A DNA stretch of 64,000 nucleotides from an uncultured Alphaproteobacteria bacterium. GTDB lineage: Bacteria > Pseudomonadota > Alphaproteobacteria > MPNO01 > UBA2964. The DNA is taken from contig CALSLP010000001.1 of NCBI GenBank assembly GCA_943787225.1, positions 558,001 to 622,000 of the forward strand. The letters run 5' to 3'. The notes under the pieces are model-generated. The model was not told where the DNA came from, did no database searches, and saw nothing but the letters and a program-made list of their open reading frames with translations. This document shows positions 19,576 to 29,429 of the stretch, one piece after another. Position numbers and translations under genes: made by a program. Numbering within the stretch: position 1 is the first letter of the stretch; each line of letters starts with the position of its first letter.

Positions 19576-20994
19576 TTACTTGAGCAGGTCACGAACATCG
19601 GCCAAATGACCGGCAATGGCCGCAGCCGCCGCCATCATCGGGCTGACGAGATGGGTCCGACCACCGGGGCCCTGGCGGCCCTCAAAGTTACGGTTTGAGG
19701 TCGAGGCTGAACGTTCACCTGGCTGCAACATGTCACCATTCATGGCGAGACACATGGAGCACCCTGGCTCACGCCAGTGAAACCCGGCTTCTGTAAAGAT
19801 CTTGTCTAGACCCTCTTCCTCAGCCTGCATTTTCACAAGACCAGAACCCGGAACCACCATGGCATATACCGAGTCGGCTACTTTGCGGCCTTTTGCAATG
19901 GCAGCCGCAGCACGCATATCTTCAATGCGGGAGTTGGTGCAGGAACCAATAAAGACCTTATCAACGGCGATATCCGTCATCTTCATGCCTGGCTTAAGGT
20001 CCATATACTCTAGAGACCGCTCCATCGCCGAACGACGGTTGGCGTCATCGACATCAGCAGGGTTCGGCACAACACCCGTAATACCGATCTCGTCTTCCGG
20101 ACTGGTTCCCCAGGTTACCTGTGGAACAATCTCGGACACGTCGAGTTCGATTTCCGTGTCATAAGTTGCGCCAGCGTCAGAAGGCAGGGTCCGCCAATGT
20201 GCAACTGCGGCTTCCCACTGTGCCCCTTTCGGGCACTGAGGACGGCCTTTGAGATATTCAAAGGTCTTCTCATCAGGCGCGACAAGTCCGGCGCGGGCAC
20301 CGGCTTCAATCGTCATATTGCAGACCGTCATGCGGCCTTCCATCGATAGCTCTTCAATTGCAGGACCGGCATATTCAATGACATGCCCAGTACCACCAGC
20401 GGTCCCAATTTTGCCGATGATGGCCAAAACCAGATCCTTGGCCGTGCACCCCTCGGGCAATGCACCCGTGACCGTAATCCGCATATTTTTAGCCGGACGT
20501 TGGATCAATGTCTGGGTGGCGAGCACATGCTCAACCTCAGACGTTCCAACACCAAAGGCCAATGCACCAAAAGCACCATGAGTGGCCGTGTGCGAGTCAC
20601 CACAAACCAGCGTCACGCCGGGCTGAGTAAAACCCTGCTCCGGACCGATGACGTGAACGATACCCTGGCGCTCATCGTTGATGGAAATATAGGGGAGACC
20701 GAACTCAGCCGCGTTGGTTTCAAGAACTTCGAGCTGGATACGGGATTCATCGTCTTCGATCTCATCCGTACCGCCACGCCCCGGCGTGGTCGGCACGTTA
20801 TGATCTGGCACGCAGAGGTTCGCTTCTGGACGCCTCGCTTTTCGGCCAGATTCCCGCAAGCCATCAAATGCCTGCGCACTGGTAATTTCATGAATCAATT
20901 GCCGATCGATATAGATAAGACATGTGCCATCATCCTGCTGATCAACCAGATGACTTTCCCAAATCTTATCGAATAATGTCTTTGCTCCCGACAT
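19576..20994 (-). CDS. leuC: 3-isopropylmalate dehydratase large subunit
   Basis: Aconitase-family [4Fe-4S] subunit of isopropylmalate isomerase, 472 aa from the chosen start. ATG at 20994 ([15 protein letters not shown]) has AAGGGAG eight bases upstream and is preferred over a TTG at 21015. The cluster cysteines are in [11 protein letters not shown] and in CSMCLAMN, and [14 protein letters not shown] is a family signature. It follows rplS on the same strand after 55 bp. Confidence 0.97.
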   Translation of the reverse strand: MSGAKTLFDKIWESHLVDQQDDGTCLIYIDRQLIHEITSAQAFDGLRESGRKARRPEANLCVPDHNVPTTPGRGGTDEIEDDESRIQLEVLETNAAEFGLPYISINDERQGIVHVIGPEQGFTQPGVTLVCGDSHTATHGAFGALAFGVGTSEVEHVLATQTLIQRPAKNMRITVTGALPEGCTAKDLVLAIIGKIGTAGGTGHVIEYAGPAIEELSMEGRMTVCNMTIEAGARAGLVAPDEKTFEYLKGRPQCPKGAQWEAAVAHWRTLPSDAGATYDTEIELDVSEIVPQVTWGTSPEDEIGITGVVPNPADVDDANRRSAMERSLEYMDLKPGMKMTDIAVDKVFIGSCTNSRIEDMRAAAAIAKGRKVADSVYAMVVPGSGLVKMQAEEEGLDKIFTEAGFHWREPGCSMCLAMNGDMLQPGERSASTSNRNFEGRQGPGGRTHLVSPMMAAAAAIAGHLADVRDLLK

Positions 20995-21049
20995 CACCCC
21001 GTCTCCCTTCGTCAAATTAGAAGCCGCCTACGCTCAGGCCGCTAAATCG

Positions 21050-21526
21050 TTATTTATCTTCGCTGCCTTCAGGCGTGGTTCCCGTCTCTGGAGCAGTCGA
21101 CTGAACCGCTTCATCGGAAGCAACAGCCACCTGTTCTTTCTTGGCAACCTGATCGGCGCCAACCCGGCGTTCAACCTTCTCGGCAATCCGCGCCTTCTTG
21201 CCGCGCAGTTCACGCAGATAATAAAGCTTGGCCCGACGAACAGCACCGCGGCGCATAACTTCAATCTGCTCAATCCGTGGAGAATAGAGCGGGAACACAC
21301 GTTCCACCCCTTCACCGTAGGAAATTTTGCGAACCGTGAAGGCTGAGTTGAGCCCGGAATTCTTGCGCGCGATACACACGCCCTCAAACACCTGGACCCG
21401 CTCGCGCGTCCCTTCAACGACCTTAACGTGAACGCGCAGCGTATCGCCGGCGCCAAATTCAGGGACTTCCCGCTCTGCGGTCAGCTTGCTGATCTCTTCT
21501 TGTTCCAGCTGTTCGATAATATTCAT
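21050..21526 (-). CDS. rplS: 50S ribosomal protein L19
   Basis: Ribosomal protein at the 30S/50S interface. The roughly 115-residue core is canonical ([47 protein letters not shown]). A Ser/Thr/Glu-rich C-terminal tail extends it to 158 aa, common in alphaproteobacteria. It is the last gene of the ffh-rpsP-rimM-trmD-rplS ribosome-assembly cluster, 4 bp after trmD. Confidence 0.98.
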   Translation of the reverse strand: MNIIEQLEQEEISKLTAEREVPEFGAGDTLRVHVKVVEGTRERVQVFEGVCIARKNSGLNSAFTVRKISYGEGVERVFPLYSPRIEQIEVMRRGAVRRAKLYYLRELRGKKARIAEKVERRVGADQVAKKEQVAVASDEAVQSTAPETGTTPEGSEDK

Positions 21527-21530
21527 GGTC

Positions 21531-22244
21531 TTAATCCTTTATCGCCATATGACGTTCCTGATACCTGTTCCACAGGTCAGGGCGTCGTTCTTGAGTAATC
21601 TTTTCGGCAGCCTCACGCCGCCAGGTCTTAATCTTTTCGTGATGCCCACTCAACAAGAGTTCGGGCACCTTGTGGCCCTGCCAATCGACAGGCCGCGTAT
21701 AATGGGGATATTCGAGCAACCCCTCTTCAAAACTTTCATCTGTCAGCGACTCTGTTTTGCCAATCACCCCCGGCAATAACCGGACGCAGGCATCAATCAA
21801 CGTAATCGCCGCAGGCTCACCACCTGAAAGAACAAAATCGCCCAGGCTCACCTGCTCGAGCCCATGGGCATCCAAAACCCGTTCATCAACACCTTCGAAC
21901 CGTCCACACAAGATGGTGATTTCCGGCTCTGCCGCCAAGGCCCGAACCCGATCCTGATCGAGCTGCCGCCCTCGTGGCGTTAAATAAATAGGCCGGGTTT
22001 TTGAACGCGCCGCCTCCAGCGCATTGCCGACGACATCTGCCCGCATAACCATTCCTGGTCCGCCGCCAAACGGCGCATCATCGACAGTAGCGTGTTTGTC
22101 ACAGGCAAACTCACGAATATCCGTCGTTTCCAGCGCCCAGAGCCCCTGATCCAGGGCCCGTCCGGCAAGAGAGAAGCCTAGCGGGCCCGGGAACATTTCC
22201 GGGAACAGGGTCAGGACTTTGGCTGTCCAGCGGGACGTCGTCAT
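21531..22244 (-). CDS. trmD: tRNA (guanine-N1)-methyltransferase
   Basis: Methylates G37 of tRNAs with S-adenosylmethionine. A trefoil-knot SPOUT enzyme of 237 aa. Knot-region motifs are [16 protein letters not shown] and [14 protein letters not shown], and [16 protein letters not shown] is another signature. The start overlaps the rimM stop by 4 bp. Confidence 0.97.
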   Translation of the reverse strand: MTTSRWTAKVLTLFPEMFPGPLGFSLAGRALDQGLWALETTDIREFACDKHATVDDAPFGGGPGMVMRADVVGNALEAARSKTRPIYLTPRGRQLDQDRVRALAAEPEITILCGRFEGVDERVLDAHGLEQVSLGDFVLSGGEPAAITLIDACVRLLPGVIGKTESLTDESFEEGLLEYPHYTRPVDWQGHKVPELLLSGHHEKIKTWRREAAEKITQERRPDLWNRYQERHMAIKD

Positions 22245-22828
22245 TGTACGTCCTCCTTTTTCCCCGAGCTATTTTCCGGGTCATCTTTTGTCACCGGCTC
22301 AAGCAATCCCCGCGGCGGATCTACAACAAGTTTCCCAGCCTGCAAATCCACCTGAGGAACGATGTCACGGGTGAACGGCACCAATGTCGTACCGCCACTG
22401 CGTTCGCCAATTTCGAGCATTTCACCAGCGCCAAATTCCTGCACAGAGAGCACTGAGCCAAGCGACGTACCATCAACGGTTTCAGCCGCAAGACCAACCA
22501 GATCTTCCCAATAGAATTCGTCATCTGCAGGCGTCGGCAAAACATCACGCGACACATAGAGGCGCATACCGTTCAACGCTTCCGCAGCGTTCCGGTCCAT
22601 AACCCCTTTTATGCGTACCAGGACCTGAGTCTTGGCCATGCGTTTTGCCTCTAGCTCAAACATGCGTTCACCATCCTCGTCGGTAACCGGCCCGTAGGCC
22701 GCGACGTCCATAGGTTCTTCCGTGTAGCTGGTAATCCGGATCAGGCCCTGCACGCCATGTGCGCCGGCGATACGGCCGACACAGATGCGGTTAGGGGCGT
22801 CATCAGAAGACATATGCGGAAGACCCAT
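22241..22828 (-). CDS. rimM: 16S rRNA processing protein RimM
   Basis: Assists maturation of the 30S head, where it binds S19. The 195-aa protein has the N-terminal RimM barrel ([18 protein letters not shown]) and the C-terminal PRC-barrel ([18 protein letters not shown], then [14 protein letters not shown]). The best ribosome-binding site, AAGGAGG, is 14 bases upstream, rather far; it lies inside the end of the out-of-frame S16 tail, so the two genes are closely linked. Confidence 0.94.
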   Translation of the reverse strand: MGLPHMSSDDAPNRICVGRIAGAHGVQGLIRITSYTEEPMDVAAYGPVTDEDGERMFELEAKRMAKTQVLVRIKGVMDRNAAEALNGMRLYVSRDVLPTPADDEFYWEDLVGLAAETVDGTSLGSVLSVQEFGAGEMLEIGERSGGTTLVPFTRDIVPQVDLQAGKLVVDPPRGLLEPVTKDDPENSSGKKEDVQ

Positions 22829-22940
22829 GGTTCAGGACTATTCCTCCTTCTTCTCTTCCTCTTCGGCAGGCGCATCGGCTGCAGCTTCCTCAGCAGGAGC
22901 TTCTTCAGCAGGAGCCTCCTCTGCGGCAGGAGCTTCAGCT

Positions 22941-23315
22941 TCAGCCGCCGCGGCGCTGCGCAGCTTCGTCAGCTGCCTGCTTGGCTTCTTCCTGTTCTTT
23001 CAGCCGTTCCAGTGTCTTGGCGCGCGGCTTGTCTTGCTTGGTCTGCTCACGACGCACCGGCACCGGAATGATGTCGGCAGCCCCCAGGAAGCGAGCAACA
23101 CGATCGCTCGGCGTCGCGCCATGCGACATCCAATGCCGGACGCGTTCTGCATCGAACTGAATACGATTGGGGTCTTCGCGTTTGAGCATCGGGTTATAAA
23201 CGCCGATGCGTTCAATATACTTGCCATCACGCGGGCTACGTGAGTCAGCGACAACAATACGATAGAAGGGCCGCTTTTTTGCGCCGCCCCGGGAAAGTCT
23301 GATTTTAAGTGACAT
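22941..23315 (-). CDS. rpsP: 30S ribosomal protein S16, tail apparently frameshifted
   Basis: The S16 core is intact ([27 protein letters not shown]-like region, then [13 protein letters not shown]) and the frame stops at 22941 after 124 aa. Skipping one base near 22942-22957, within the GC-rich run after ADEAAQ, opens a 35-residue Ala/Glu/Pro-rich acidic tail that runs to a TAG at 22838-22840, just before rimM. Such tails are typical of alphaproteobacterial S16. The full gene would then be about 158 codons over 22838-23315. A sequence error is most likely; a real +1 frameshift is possible. The core function in 30S assembly is unaffected. Confidence 0.93.
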   Translation of the reverse strand: MSLKIRLSRGGAKKRPFYRIVVADSRSPRDGKYIERIGVYNPMLKREDPNRIQFDAERVRHWMSHGATPSDRVARFLGAADIIPVPVRREQTKQDKPRAKTLERLKEQEEAKQAADEAAQRRGG

Positions 23316-23411
23316 TGGCTATTTGGTTCCTTTTGGTCCTTGATTAATCGTGAATTCGTTACGTCGTTGTTATTTAAGTAGCTGTAATTCCTGAGTTTCT
23401 ATCGATACCGA

Positions 23412-24761
23412 TCACTGGCCCATCATGCCGGGCAAGCCATGACGCATCATGCCTTTCTGACCGAGCTTGTTCATACGTTTCATCATCTTGCTCATCTGCT
23501 GAAACTGCTTAAGCAGACGATTGACCTCTTGAACTGTTGCCCCCGCGCCTGCCGCAACACGACGGCGGCGCGATCCATTGAACAGTTTTGGATTTTTACG
23601 TTCCTTAGGCGTCATCGAAAAAATGATAGCTTCCTGACGGGCGAGCGCCTTGTCATCGACATTGGCTGCACCCATCTGCGCCTTGATCTTCTGCGAACCC
23701 GGCAGCATACCCATGATACCGCCCATACCGCCCATTTTTCGAACCTGACCTAGCTGTTTGGCAAAATCCTCGAAATCAAACTGACCCTTCTGGATCTTGG
23801 CAGCGAGCTTTTCAGCCTCTTCTTCCTCAACAACTTCCGACGCCTTTTCGACCAGCGAGACGACGTCGCCCATGCCGAGAATGCGGGAAGCGATCCGTTC
23901 CGGATGGAATACTTCGAGGGCATCAAGCTTTTCGCCAGTGCCCAAAAGCTTAATCGGACAACCGGTAACCGCACGGATCGACAGGGCCGCGCCACCGCGT
24001 GCATCACCATCAATCCGGGTTAGAACAATACCGGTGACATGGAGCTTTTGATGAAAGGCTTCCGCCGCATGTACGGCATCCTGACCGGTCATCGCATCGG
24101 CGACGAACAGCGTCTCTATTGGTTTTGCAATTTTATGGACCGAGGCAGCCTCGTCCATCAACTCGTCATCGATATGCAGCCGCCCGGCAGTATCCAGCAG
24201 AACGACGTCGTAGCCTTCCTTGCGGGCGGTATCCATCGCCCGCTTGGCAATCATCTCCGGCGTCTCAAACGGAACAATCTGAAGGGTCGCGATCCCAGAG
24301 TCCGTGCCTAATACTTGTAGCTGTTGCTGCGCAGCCGGACGACGAACATCAAGCGATGCCATCAGAGCCTTTTTGCGAAACTGATCCCGCAAATGAATGG
24401 CAACCTTGGCCGTCGTTGTCGTTTTACCAGAGCCCTGAAGACCAACCATCATAATGGCGGCCGGCGGGGACGCCGCAAGATTAATGGCAGACTGATCACC
24501 ACCCAGCATTTCTGTCAGGTGATCATTGACAATCTTGACCACCATCTGGCCGGGCGTAACGCTGCGCACGACTTCTTCACCGACAGCACGCTCACGGACC
24601 GTATCGATAAAGTCTTTTACGACAGGCAGGGCGACGTCGGCCTCAAGCAGGGCAACCCGGATTTCACGCAGCGCCGACGTGACGTCAGCTTCAGACAGCG
24701 CGCCGCGCTTCTTCAGCTTGTCGAAGACGTCAGATAGTCGTGTGCTCAGCGTGTCAAACAT
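23412..24761 (-). CDS. ffh: signal recognition particle protein Ffh
   Basis: SRP54 GTPase that binds signal sequences and 4.5S RNA for co-translational membrane targeting. The 449-aa protein has the helical N domain, the G domain with GLQGSGKTTTTAK, DTAGR and TRIDGDARGG, and a methionine-rich M domain with GGIMGMLPGSQK ending in MMRHGLPGMMGQ. It heads the ribosomal cluster, and its receptor FtsY is encoded in this window on the other strand. Confidence 0.98.
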   Translation of the reverse strand: MFDTLSTRLSDVFDKLKKRGALSEADVTSALREIRVALLEADVALPVVKDFIDTVRERAVGEEVVRSVTPGQMVVKIVNDHLTEMLGGDQSAINLAASPPAAIMMVGLQGSGKTTTTAKVAIHLRDQFRKKALMASLDVRRPAAQQQLQVLGTDSGIATLQIVPFETPEMIAKRAMDTARKEGYDVVLLDTAGRLHIDDELMDEAASVHKIAKPIETLFVADAMTGQDAVHAAEAFHQKLHVTGIVLTRIDGDARGGAALSIRAVTGCPIKLLGTGEKLDALEVFHPERIASRILGMGDVVSLVEKASEVVEEEEAEKLAAKIQKGQFDFEDFAKQLGQVRKMGGMGGIMGMLPGSQKIKAQMGAANVDDKALARQEAIIFSMTPKERKNPKLFNGSRRRRVAAGAGATVQEVNRLLKQFQQMSKMMKRMNKLGQKGMMRHGLPGMMGQ

Positions 24762-24942
24762 CGAGTCTCATCAACAAATTCGTTTCAACGCAAAACGCAC
24801 CGGCGTGCGAACACTCGCAGACCGATGGTCACCCCTGGGCGAAAAAACCTGTACTGGCCTTGGGTTGGCGGGGAATTTACGCCGCAAATGAAGAAAGTCA
24901 AGTAAAAGGCGCGTGGTCCGTCCTTGACGACCGCACACCGAA

Positions 24943-25758
24943 ATGAGCCTAATTCATATCATGACCGAACCGTCCATTTTTGCCGTTCTACATCGCACCC
25001 AACGAATTTGGGCGATCGCCTCCATTCATGGCGATGTCGACCGCCTCAACAAACTGCAGGCCGTCATTGAGGAAAAGTTTTCTCCAGGCGACAAACTGCT
25101 TTATCTCGGCAATGTTTTGGGGCGCGGCGATACCGTTCGCGCGACGGTTGATGCCATGTTGGCATTCCGACGTGTCATTCTCGCCCGCCGAAATATGTTC
25201 ACCCATGACATAGTGATGCTGCGGGGCGCGCAAGAAGAAATGTGGCAGCGGCTTATGCAGCTACAATTCGCTATCGATCCGGTGGAGGTCATGGATTGGA
25301 TGCTCGAACAAGGCATCGGATCAACCCTTGATGCCTATGGCAGTGGGCGGGAGGATGCCCAGTCAGCCATCCGGCAAGGCCCAATGGCCATCACACGCTG
25401 GACAGCAAAACTCCGAACAGCCTTTCAAGCAGCCGGTCATCAGGAATGGCTAAGCAGCCTCAAACACGCTGCTTATACCCGCGAAGCAACGCTTCTATTC
25501 GTCAATCGCGGTGTCGATCCCGAACGTCCATTGGATGCTCAAGGGGATGAGTTTTGGTGGGGCGCTCGTGCTTTTGATACCATCGAGACCTCTTATAGTG
25601 GCTTTAACAAAGTGATCCGTGGGTTTGATCCTGAGGCAAAAGGGTTGGCAGAAAAGCTATTCACAATAAGCCTCGACGGTGGCTGCGGCCGTGGCGGGCC
25701 CCTATTGGCAGCCTGTATTGGTAATGACGGATCGATACTCGACATCATCGAAGCATAA
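24943..25758 (+). CDS. PPP-type phosphatase-like protein with degenerate metal-binding motifs
   Basis: A 271-aa protein that aligns by pattern with the PPP phosphatase/ApaH fold, but the metal-ligand motifs are changed. GDxHG reads ASIHG (26-30), GDxVDRG reads GNVLGRG (56-62) and GNHE reads GAQE (95-98). It is therefore probably not an active metallophosphatase and may have a binding or structural role. A second ATG at 24961 is an alternative start; neither has a good ribosome-binding site. It diverges from ffh and precedes dapF by 132 bp. Confidence 0.7.
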   Translation: MSLIHIMTEPSIFAVLHRTQRIWAIASIHGDVDRLNKLQAVIEEKFSPGDKLLYLGNVLGRGDTVRATVDAMLAFRRVILARRNMFTHDIVMLRGAQEEMWQRLMQLQFAIDPVEVMDWMLEQGIGSTLDAYGSGREDAQSAIRQGPMAITRWTAKLRTAFQAAGHQEWLSSLKHAAYTREATLLFVNRGVDPERPLDAQGDEFWWGARAFDTIETSYSGFNKVIRGFDPEAKGLAEKLFTISLDGGCGRGGPLLAACIGNDGSILDIIEA

Positions 25759-25890
25759 GGCCCAGTGAGAAATGCTTCCGCGGCAACATTGACGATGACT
25801 AATTCGACCACCAGTTTACCGGCCGAGATCACCCTTTGGACCGCTTCAATTGAGTAGACGGAAGGCGGCCTAAGCTCCTATAAGGCGCCT

Positions 25891-26739
25891 ATGACTGAAA
25901 TCGCATTCACAAAAATGCATGGCCTTGGCAATGATTTTGTCGTCATCGATACGCGGGATACGCCGCGCGATCTGTCGACGGCACAAGCACAGGCTATTGC
26001 TGACCGTCACACCGGTGTTGGGTGCGATCAATTGATTCTGATTGAGCCCTCGCCATCGACCGGCCCCCTGCAGGACGCCGATGTCTTTATGCGTATCTTT
26101 AATGCTGATGGTTCGCAGGTCGATGCCTGCGGCAACGCCACAAGATGTGTCGCCGATCTGGTAATGACGGAGAAAGCCCGCACGAGTGCAAATATTGCAA
26201 CCGGTGCCGGACTCCTGACAGCCGAAGAGTTCCCCAACGGCATGGTCGCGGTCGATATGGGAAGACCACGCTTTGACTGGCAGGATATTCCGCTCTCGAG
26301 CGAGCAAGACACGCTCCATCTTGATATCGAAAACTGGACACTTGAGGACCCAACCGCTGTCAGCATGGGTAATCCGCATTGCGTGTTTTTTGTGGAGGAT
26401 GCCAACGCAGTGCCGTTAGACGACGTCGGTCCAATCCTGGAAAATCATGAATTCTTCCCAGAGCGTGCCAATATCGGAATCGCACAAATCAAGAACCCCG
26501 GGGCCCTCCGATTGAGAGTTTGGGAGCGTGGCGCTGGAATAACTCAGGCTTGCGGCACCGGCGCCTGCGCGGCGGCAGTGTCAGCCCATCGCCGCAATTT
26601 GACGGGCCGCACCGTTCTGGTTGAACTGGATGGTGGCACGCTGACCATCGATTGGCGAGCCGACGACCACGTCATCATGATTGGCCCAACGGCGATCAGC
26701 TTTACCGGCAGTTTTAATGCCGAACTGATCGAAGGCTAG
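25891..26739 (+). CDS. dapF: diaminopimelate epimerase
   Basis: Interconverts LL- and meso-diaminopimelate for lysine and peptidoglycan. The 282-aa protein has both catalytic cysteines, C80 in DACGNATRC and C221 in QACGTGACAAA, and the N-terminal KMHGLGNDFVVID. It lies 4 bp upstream of mtaB, in a dapF-mtaB-ftsY plus-strand operon. Confidence 0.98.
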   Translation: MTEIAFTKMHGLGNDFVVIDTRDTPRDLSTAQAQAIADRHTGVGCDQLILIEPSPSTGPLQDADVFMRIFNADGSQVDACGNATRCVADLVMTEKARTSANIATGAGLLTAEEFPNGMVAVDMGRPRFDWQDIPLSSEQDTLHLDIENWTLEDPTAVSMGNPHCVFFVEDANAVPLDDVGPILENHEFFPERANIGIAQIKNPGALRLRVWERGAGITQACGTGACAAAVSAHRRNLTGRTVLVELDGGTLTIDWRADDHVIMIGPTAISFTGSFNAELIEG

Positions 26740-26743
26740 CCAA

Positions 26744-27994
26744 ATGGCCCCACCAGAAATTCTCACCTTTGGGTGTCGTCTTAACGCTTATGAATCGGAA
26801 ATTATCCGCAATCATACCCAAGCCGCCGGTATCGACGACGTCGTTATCGTCAATACGTGCGCCGTAACCGCTGAGGCAGAGCGCCAGGCAAGACAGGCGA
26901 TCCGTCGCGCCCGTCGATCAAAACCCGATGCCAAAATTGTCGTAACGGGCTGTGCCGCACAAATAAATCCGGACCAGTATGGCGCGATGGACGAGGTGGA
27001 TATCGTTCTCGGCAATGAAGAGAAACTCAAAGCCGAGAGCTGGTTGGCTCTGGAAAACGGTGAACCCGAAATCCGGGTGAACGACATCATGTCGATCACA
27101 GAAACCGCAAACCATTTTATCGATAGCTTTGAAGAACGCGCCCGCGCCTTCGTTCAGGTGCAACAGGGCTGCGACCATCGTTGCACCTTTTGTATCATTC
27201 CGTTTGGTCGTGGACCCAGCCGGTCGACAGCCGTCGGTGAAATTGTGCGTCAGGTACGGTCACTGGTGGAGAATGGATATAAAGAAGTCGTTCTCACAGG
27301 TGTAGACCTTACTGATTATGGCAAAGATCTACCTGGGCACCCCTCTCTCGGCAATCTGTGCCGCCGGCTGCTAATGCAAGTCCCCGACCTGCCGCGCCTG
27401 CGCCTTTCGTCGATTGACCCCGTTGAAATAGATGATGATCTTTATACCTTGATCGGAACCGAAACGCGGCTATTGCCCTATTTTCATCTCAGCCTTCAGG
27501 CTGGTGATGACATGGTTCTGAAGCGGATGAAACGCCGTCACAACCGGCAGGACGCCATCGATGTCTGCACGCGTATTCGGGCGATACGGCCGGAGGCTAC
27601 ATTTGGTGCCGATATCATCGCTGGATTCCCTACGGAAACCGATGAAATGTTCGAGAACACATTAGCGATCATCAACGAGTGTGACCTAACCCATTTACAT
27701 GTCTTTCCCTATTCGGAGCGTGGTGACACGCCAGCCGCCAAAATGCCGGCCGTTCCCAAACAGACCAGGCGCGAACGGGCAGCACGGCTGCGCGCGGCTG
27801 GAGAAGTCCGGCTTTCAAAGCTGTTGAAGACGCGTATTGGAAAGACAGCCAGCGTGTTAATTGAAAAAGATAATATGGGCCGATGCGAACAGTTCCTGCA
27901 GGTACGTCTAGATCAGGATGTTGAAACAGGCAGCTTGGTAAACTGTCAAATTTCCGGCTCCGACAAATCCCAACTAGATGCGACCGTATTATGA
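26744..27994 (+). CDS. mtaB: tRNA t6A37 methylthiotransferase MtaB
   Basis: Radical-SAM enzyme that adds methylthio to t6A37 of tRNAs. The 416-aa protein has the UPF0004 cysteines C11 (FGCRLN), C39 (NTCAVT) and C70 (TGCAAQ), and the radical-SAM triad C143, C147, C150 in CDHRCTFC. FGADIIAGFPTETDEMF is another family mark. A short C-terminal TRAM-like part follows. The FGCRLNxYES start distinguishes it from MiaB. It overlaps ftsY by 4 bp. Confidence 0.95.
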   Translation: MAPPEILTFGCRLNAYESEIIRNHTQAAGIDDVVIVNTCAVTAEAERQARQAIRRARRSKPDAKIVVTGCAAQINPDQYGAMDEVDIVLGNEEKLKAESWLALENGEPEIRVNDIMSITETANHFIDSFEERARAFVQVQQGCDHRCTFCIIPFGRGPSRSTAVGEIVRQVRSLVENGYKEVVLTGVDLTDYGKDLPGHPSLGNLCRRLLMQVPDLPRLRLSSIDPVEIDDDLYTLIGTETRLLPYFHLSLQAGDDMVLKRMKRRHNRQDAIDVCTRIRAIRPEATFGADIIAGFPTETDEMFENTLAIINECDLTHLHVFPYSERGDTPAAKMPAVPKQTRRERAARLRAAGEVRLSKLLKTRIGKTASVLIEKDNMGRCEQFLQVRLDQDVETGSLVNCQISGSDKSQLDATVL

Positions 27995-28923
27995 GCGAAA
28001 CATCAGGCGGCTGGCTATCGCGGTTACGCTCAGGGCTCAGCCGCACCTCCGAGAAATTAACCAGCAGCATTTCCGCAGCCCTAACACGGCGAACCTTGGA
28101 TACCTCTACGCTGGAAGAGCTCGAAGAAGCGCTCATTAGCGCCGACCTTGGTGTCGCAACGGCAGCAAAGCTATCAGCCGCTTTGGCCGCAGAGAAATTT
28201 GAAAAAGAGATTAGCGACACTGAAATCCGAGAAGCGCTGGCGGACAATATTGCAGAAATTTTGCGACCGGTTGCGACCCCGCTGGAGATCGACCCCGCAC
28301 ACAAACCACATGTCATCCTCGTCGTTGGGGTCAACGGTTCAGGCAAAACCACGACGATCGGAAAGCTGGCAAAAAATTGGACCCGCGAGGGCAAATCTGT
28401 CGTTCTGGCCGCCGGTGATACATTTCGCGCCGCTGCGGTTGAACAGCTGATTATTTGGGGCGAAAGAACAAATTGCCCCGTAATTTCACGCGATACGGGC
28501 GCCGACGCTGCAGGATTGGCCTATGAAGCCTTGGAGCAAGCGCAACAAGACAATGCAGATATTTTAATGATCGATACGGCGGGCAGGTTGCAGAACCGCG
28601 AAGACCTAATGGGGGAGCTATCCAAAATCATCCGTGTGCTGCGCAAACTTGATCCCGAGGCGCCGCATAGCTGTCTTCTCGTCCTGGATGCTACGGTTGG
28701 ACAGAACGCCCATTCACAAGTCGAAACGTTTAAAGAAATTGCCGATGTTAGTGGGCTGGTGATGACCAAGCTCGACGGCACGGCCCGTGGCGGTGTCGTG
28801 GTCGCCCTCGCAGAACGGTTTGGATTACCCGTACATGCCGTTGGTGTTGGAGAGGGAGAAGACGATTTGCAGCCTTTCGATGCAGATTTCTTCGCGCGTA
28901 ATCTTTTGGGACTTAACGCCTAG
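27991..28923 (+). CDS. ftsY: signal recognition particle receptor FtsY
   Basis: Membrane-associated SRP receptor GTPase. The 310-aa protein contains the N and G domains (GVNGSGKTTTIGK, LAAGDTFRAAAVEQL, DTAGRLQN, TKLDGTARGG) but lacks the long acidic A domain of the E. coli protein, as usual in alphaproteobacteria. It is the last gene of the dapF-mtaB-ftsY operon. Confidence 0.97.
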   Translation: MSETSGGWLSRLRSGLSRTSEKLTSSISAALTRRTLDTSTLEELEEALISADLGVATAAKLSAALAAEKFEKEISDTEIREALADNIAEILRPVATPLEIDPAHKPHVILVVGVNGSGKTTTIGKLAKNWTREGKSVVLAAGDTFRAAAVEQLIIWGERTNCPVISRDTGADAAGLAYEALEQAQQDNADILMIDTAGRLQNREDLMGELSKIIRVLRKLDPEAPHSCLLVLDATVGQNAHSQVETFKEIADVSGLVMTKLDGTARGGVVVALAERFGLPVHAVGVGEGEDDLQPFDADFFARNLLGLNA

Positions 28924-28969
28924 CCCTCCGTAATAACTCTACATGAGATATGCTCTTGGGAAGACGGCA

Positions 28970-29215
28970 TCAGACAACGACGTCGATGAAACTTCCCCTA
29001 GGATAGTTTTGGCCGGGTTGCATAGGCACCTCACGGCTCACGCTGCCGCCATTTGCCATCTGGGACATTGGTTGAGGCGCAGCGCTCTGCAATTGTTGAG
29101 CGCCCGCAGCCTTCTGCACCTGTTGAGTTTGCTGCGGATTATTCTGGATCGTGCCTGATTGCGCGGCGGATCCGGACACCGTCTGAAAGAGCGCATTCCC
29201 GGGATGAATTTGCAT
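28970..29215 (-). CDS. small hypothetical protein, Gln-rich
   Basis: An 81-aa open frame, convergent with ftsY, that I do not recognise. It is rich in Gln, Ala, Pro and Asn and ends PRGSFIDVVV, a hydrophobic ending that looks selected rather than random. It has no signal peptide or membrane segment. The ribosome-binding site is weak (AGAG eight bases before ATG). The divergent neighbour is the DUF2336 gene 214 bp away. Confidence 0.5.
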   Translation of the reverse strand: MQIHPGNALFQTVSGSAAQSGTIQNNPQQTQQVQKAAGAQQLQSAAPQPMSQMANGGSVSREVPMQPGQNYPRGSFIDVVV

Positions 29216-29429
29216 TTAGACTACTCTAAAACCCTTAAAACCGATGCCCTTCTTATAGGTGACAAGTTAATGACAGGTTTATTGATATCCTTAATGTAAA
29301 GTTTTGTGCAATTTTCAAATCAAATTGCATGCGAAACAAGTCGCCGATTAAGGATAAATTAAGGGCTTCAGCATCACTTTATAGGCGTTGTTTCAGATAT
29401 AATTGGGACGTCACTAGAAGTGGTTAGCG

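Noticed and set aside
22785..23243. Plus-strand Ser/Ala-rich open frame opposite rpsP
   Set aside because: The repeat-like SSAGAS pattern is the complement of the Ala/Glu-rich S16 tail, not a gene.
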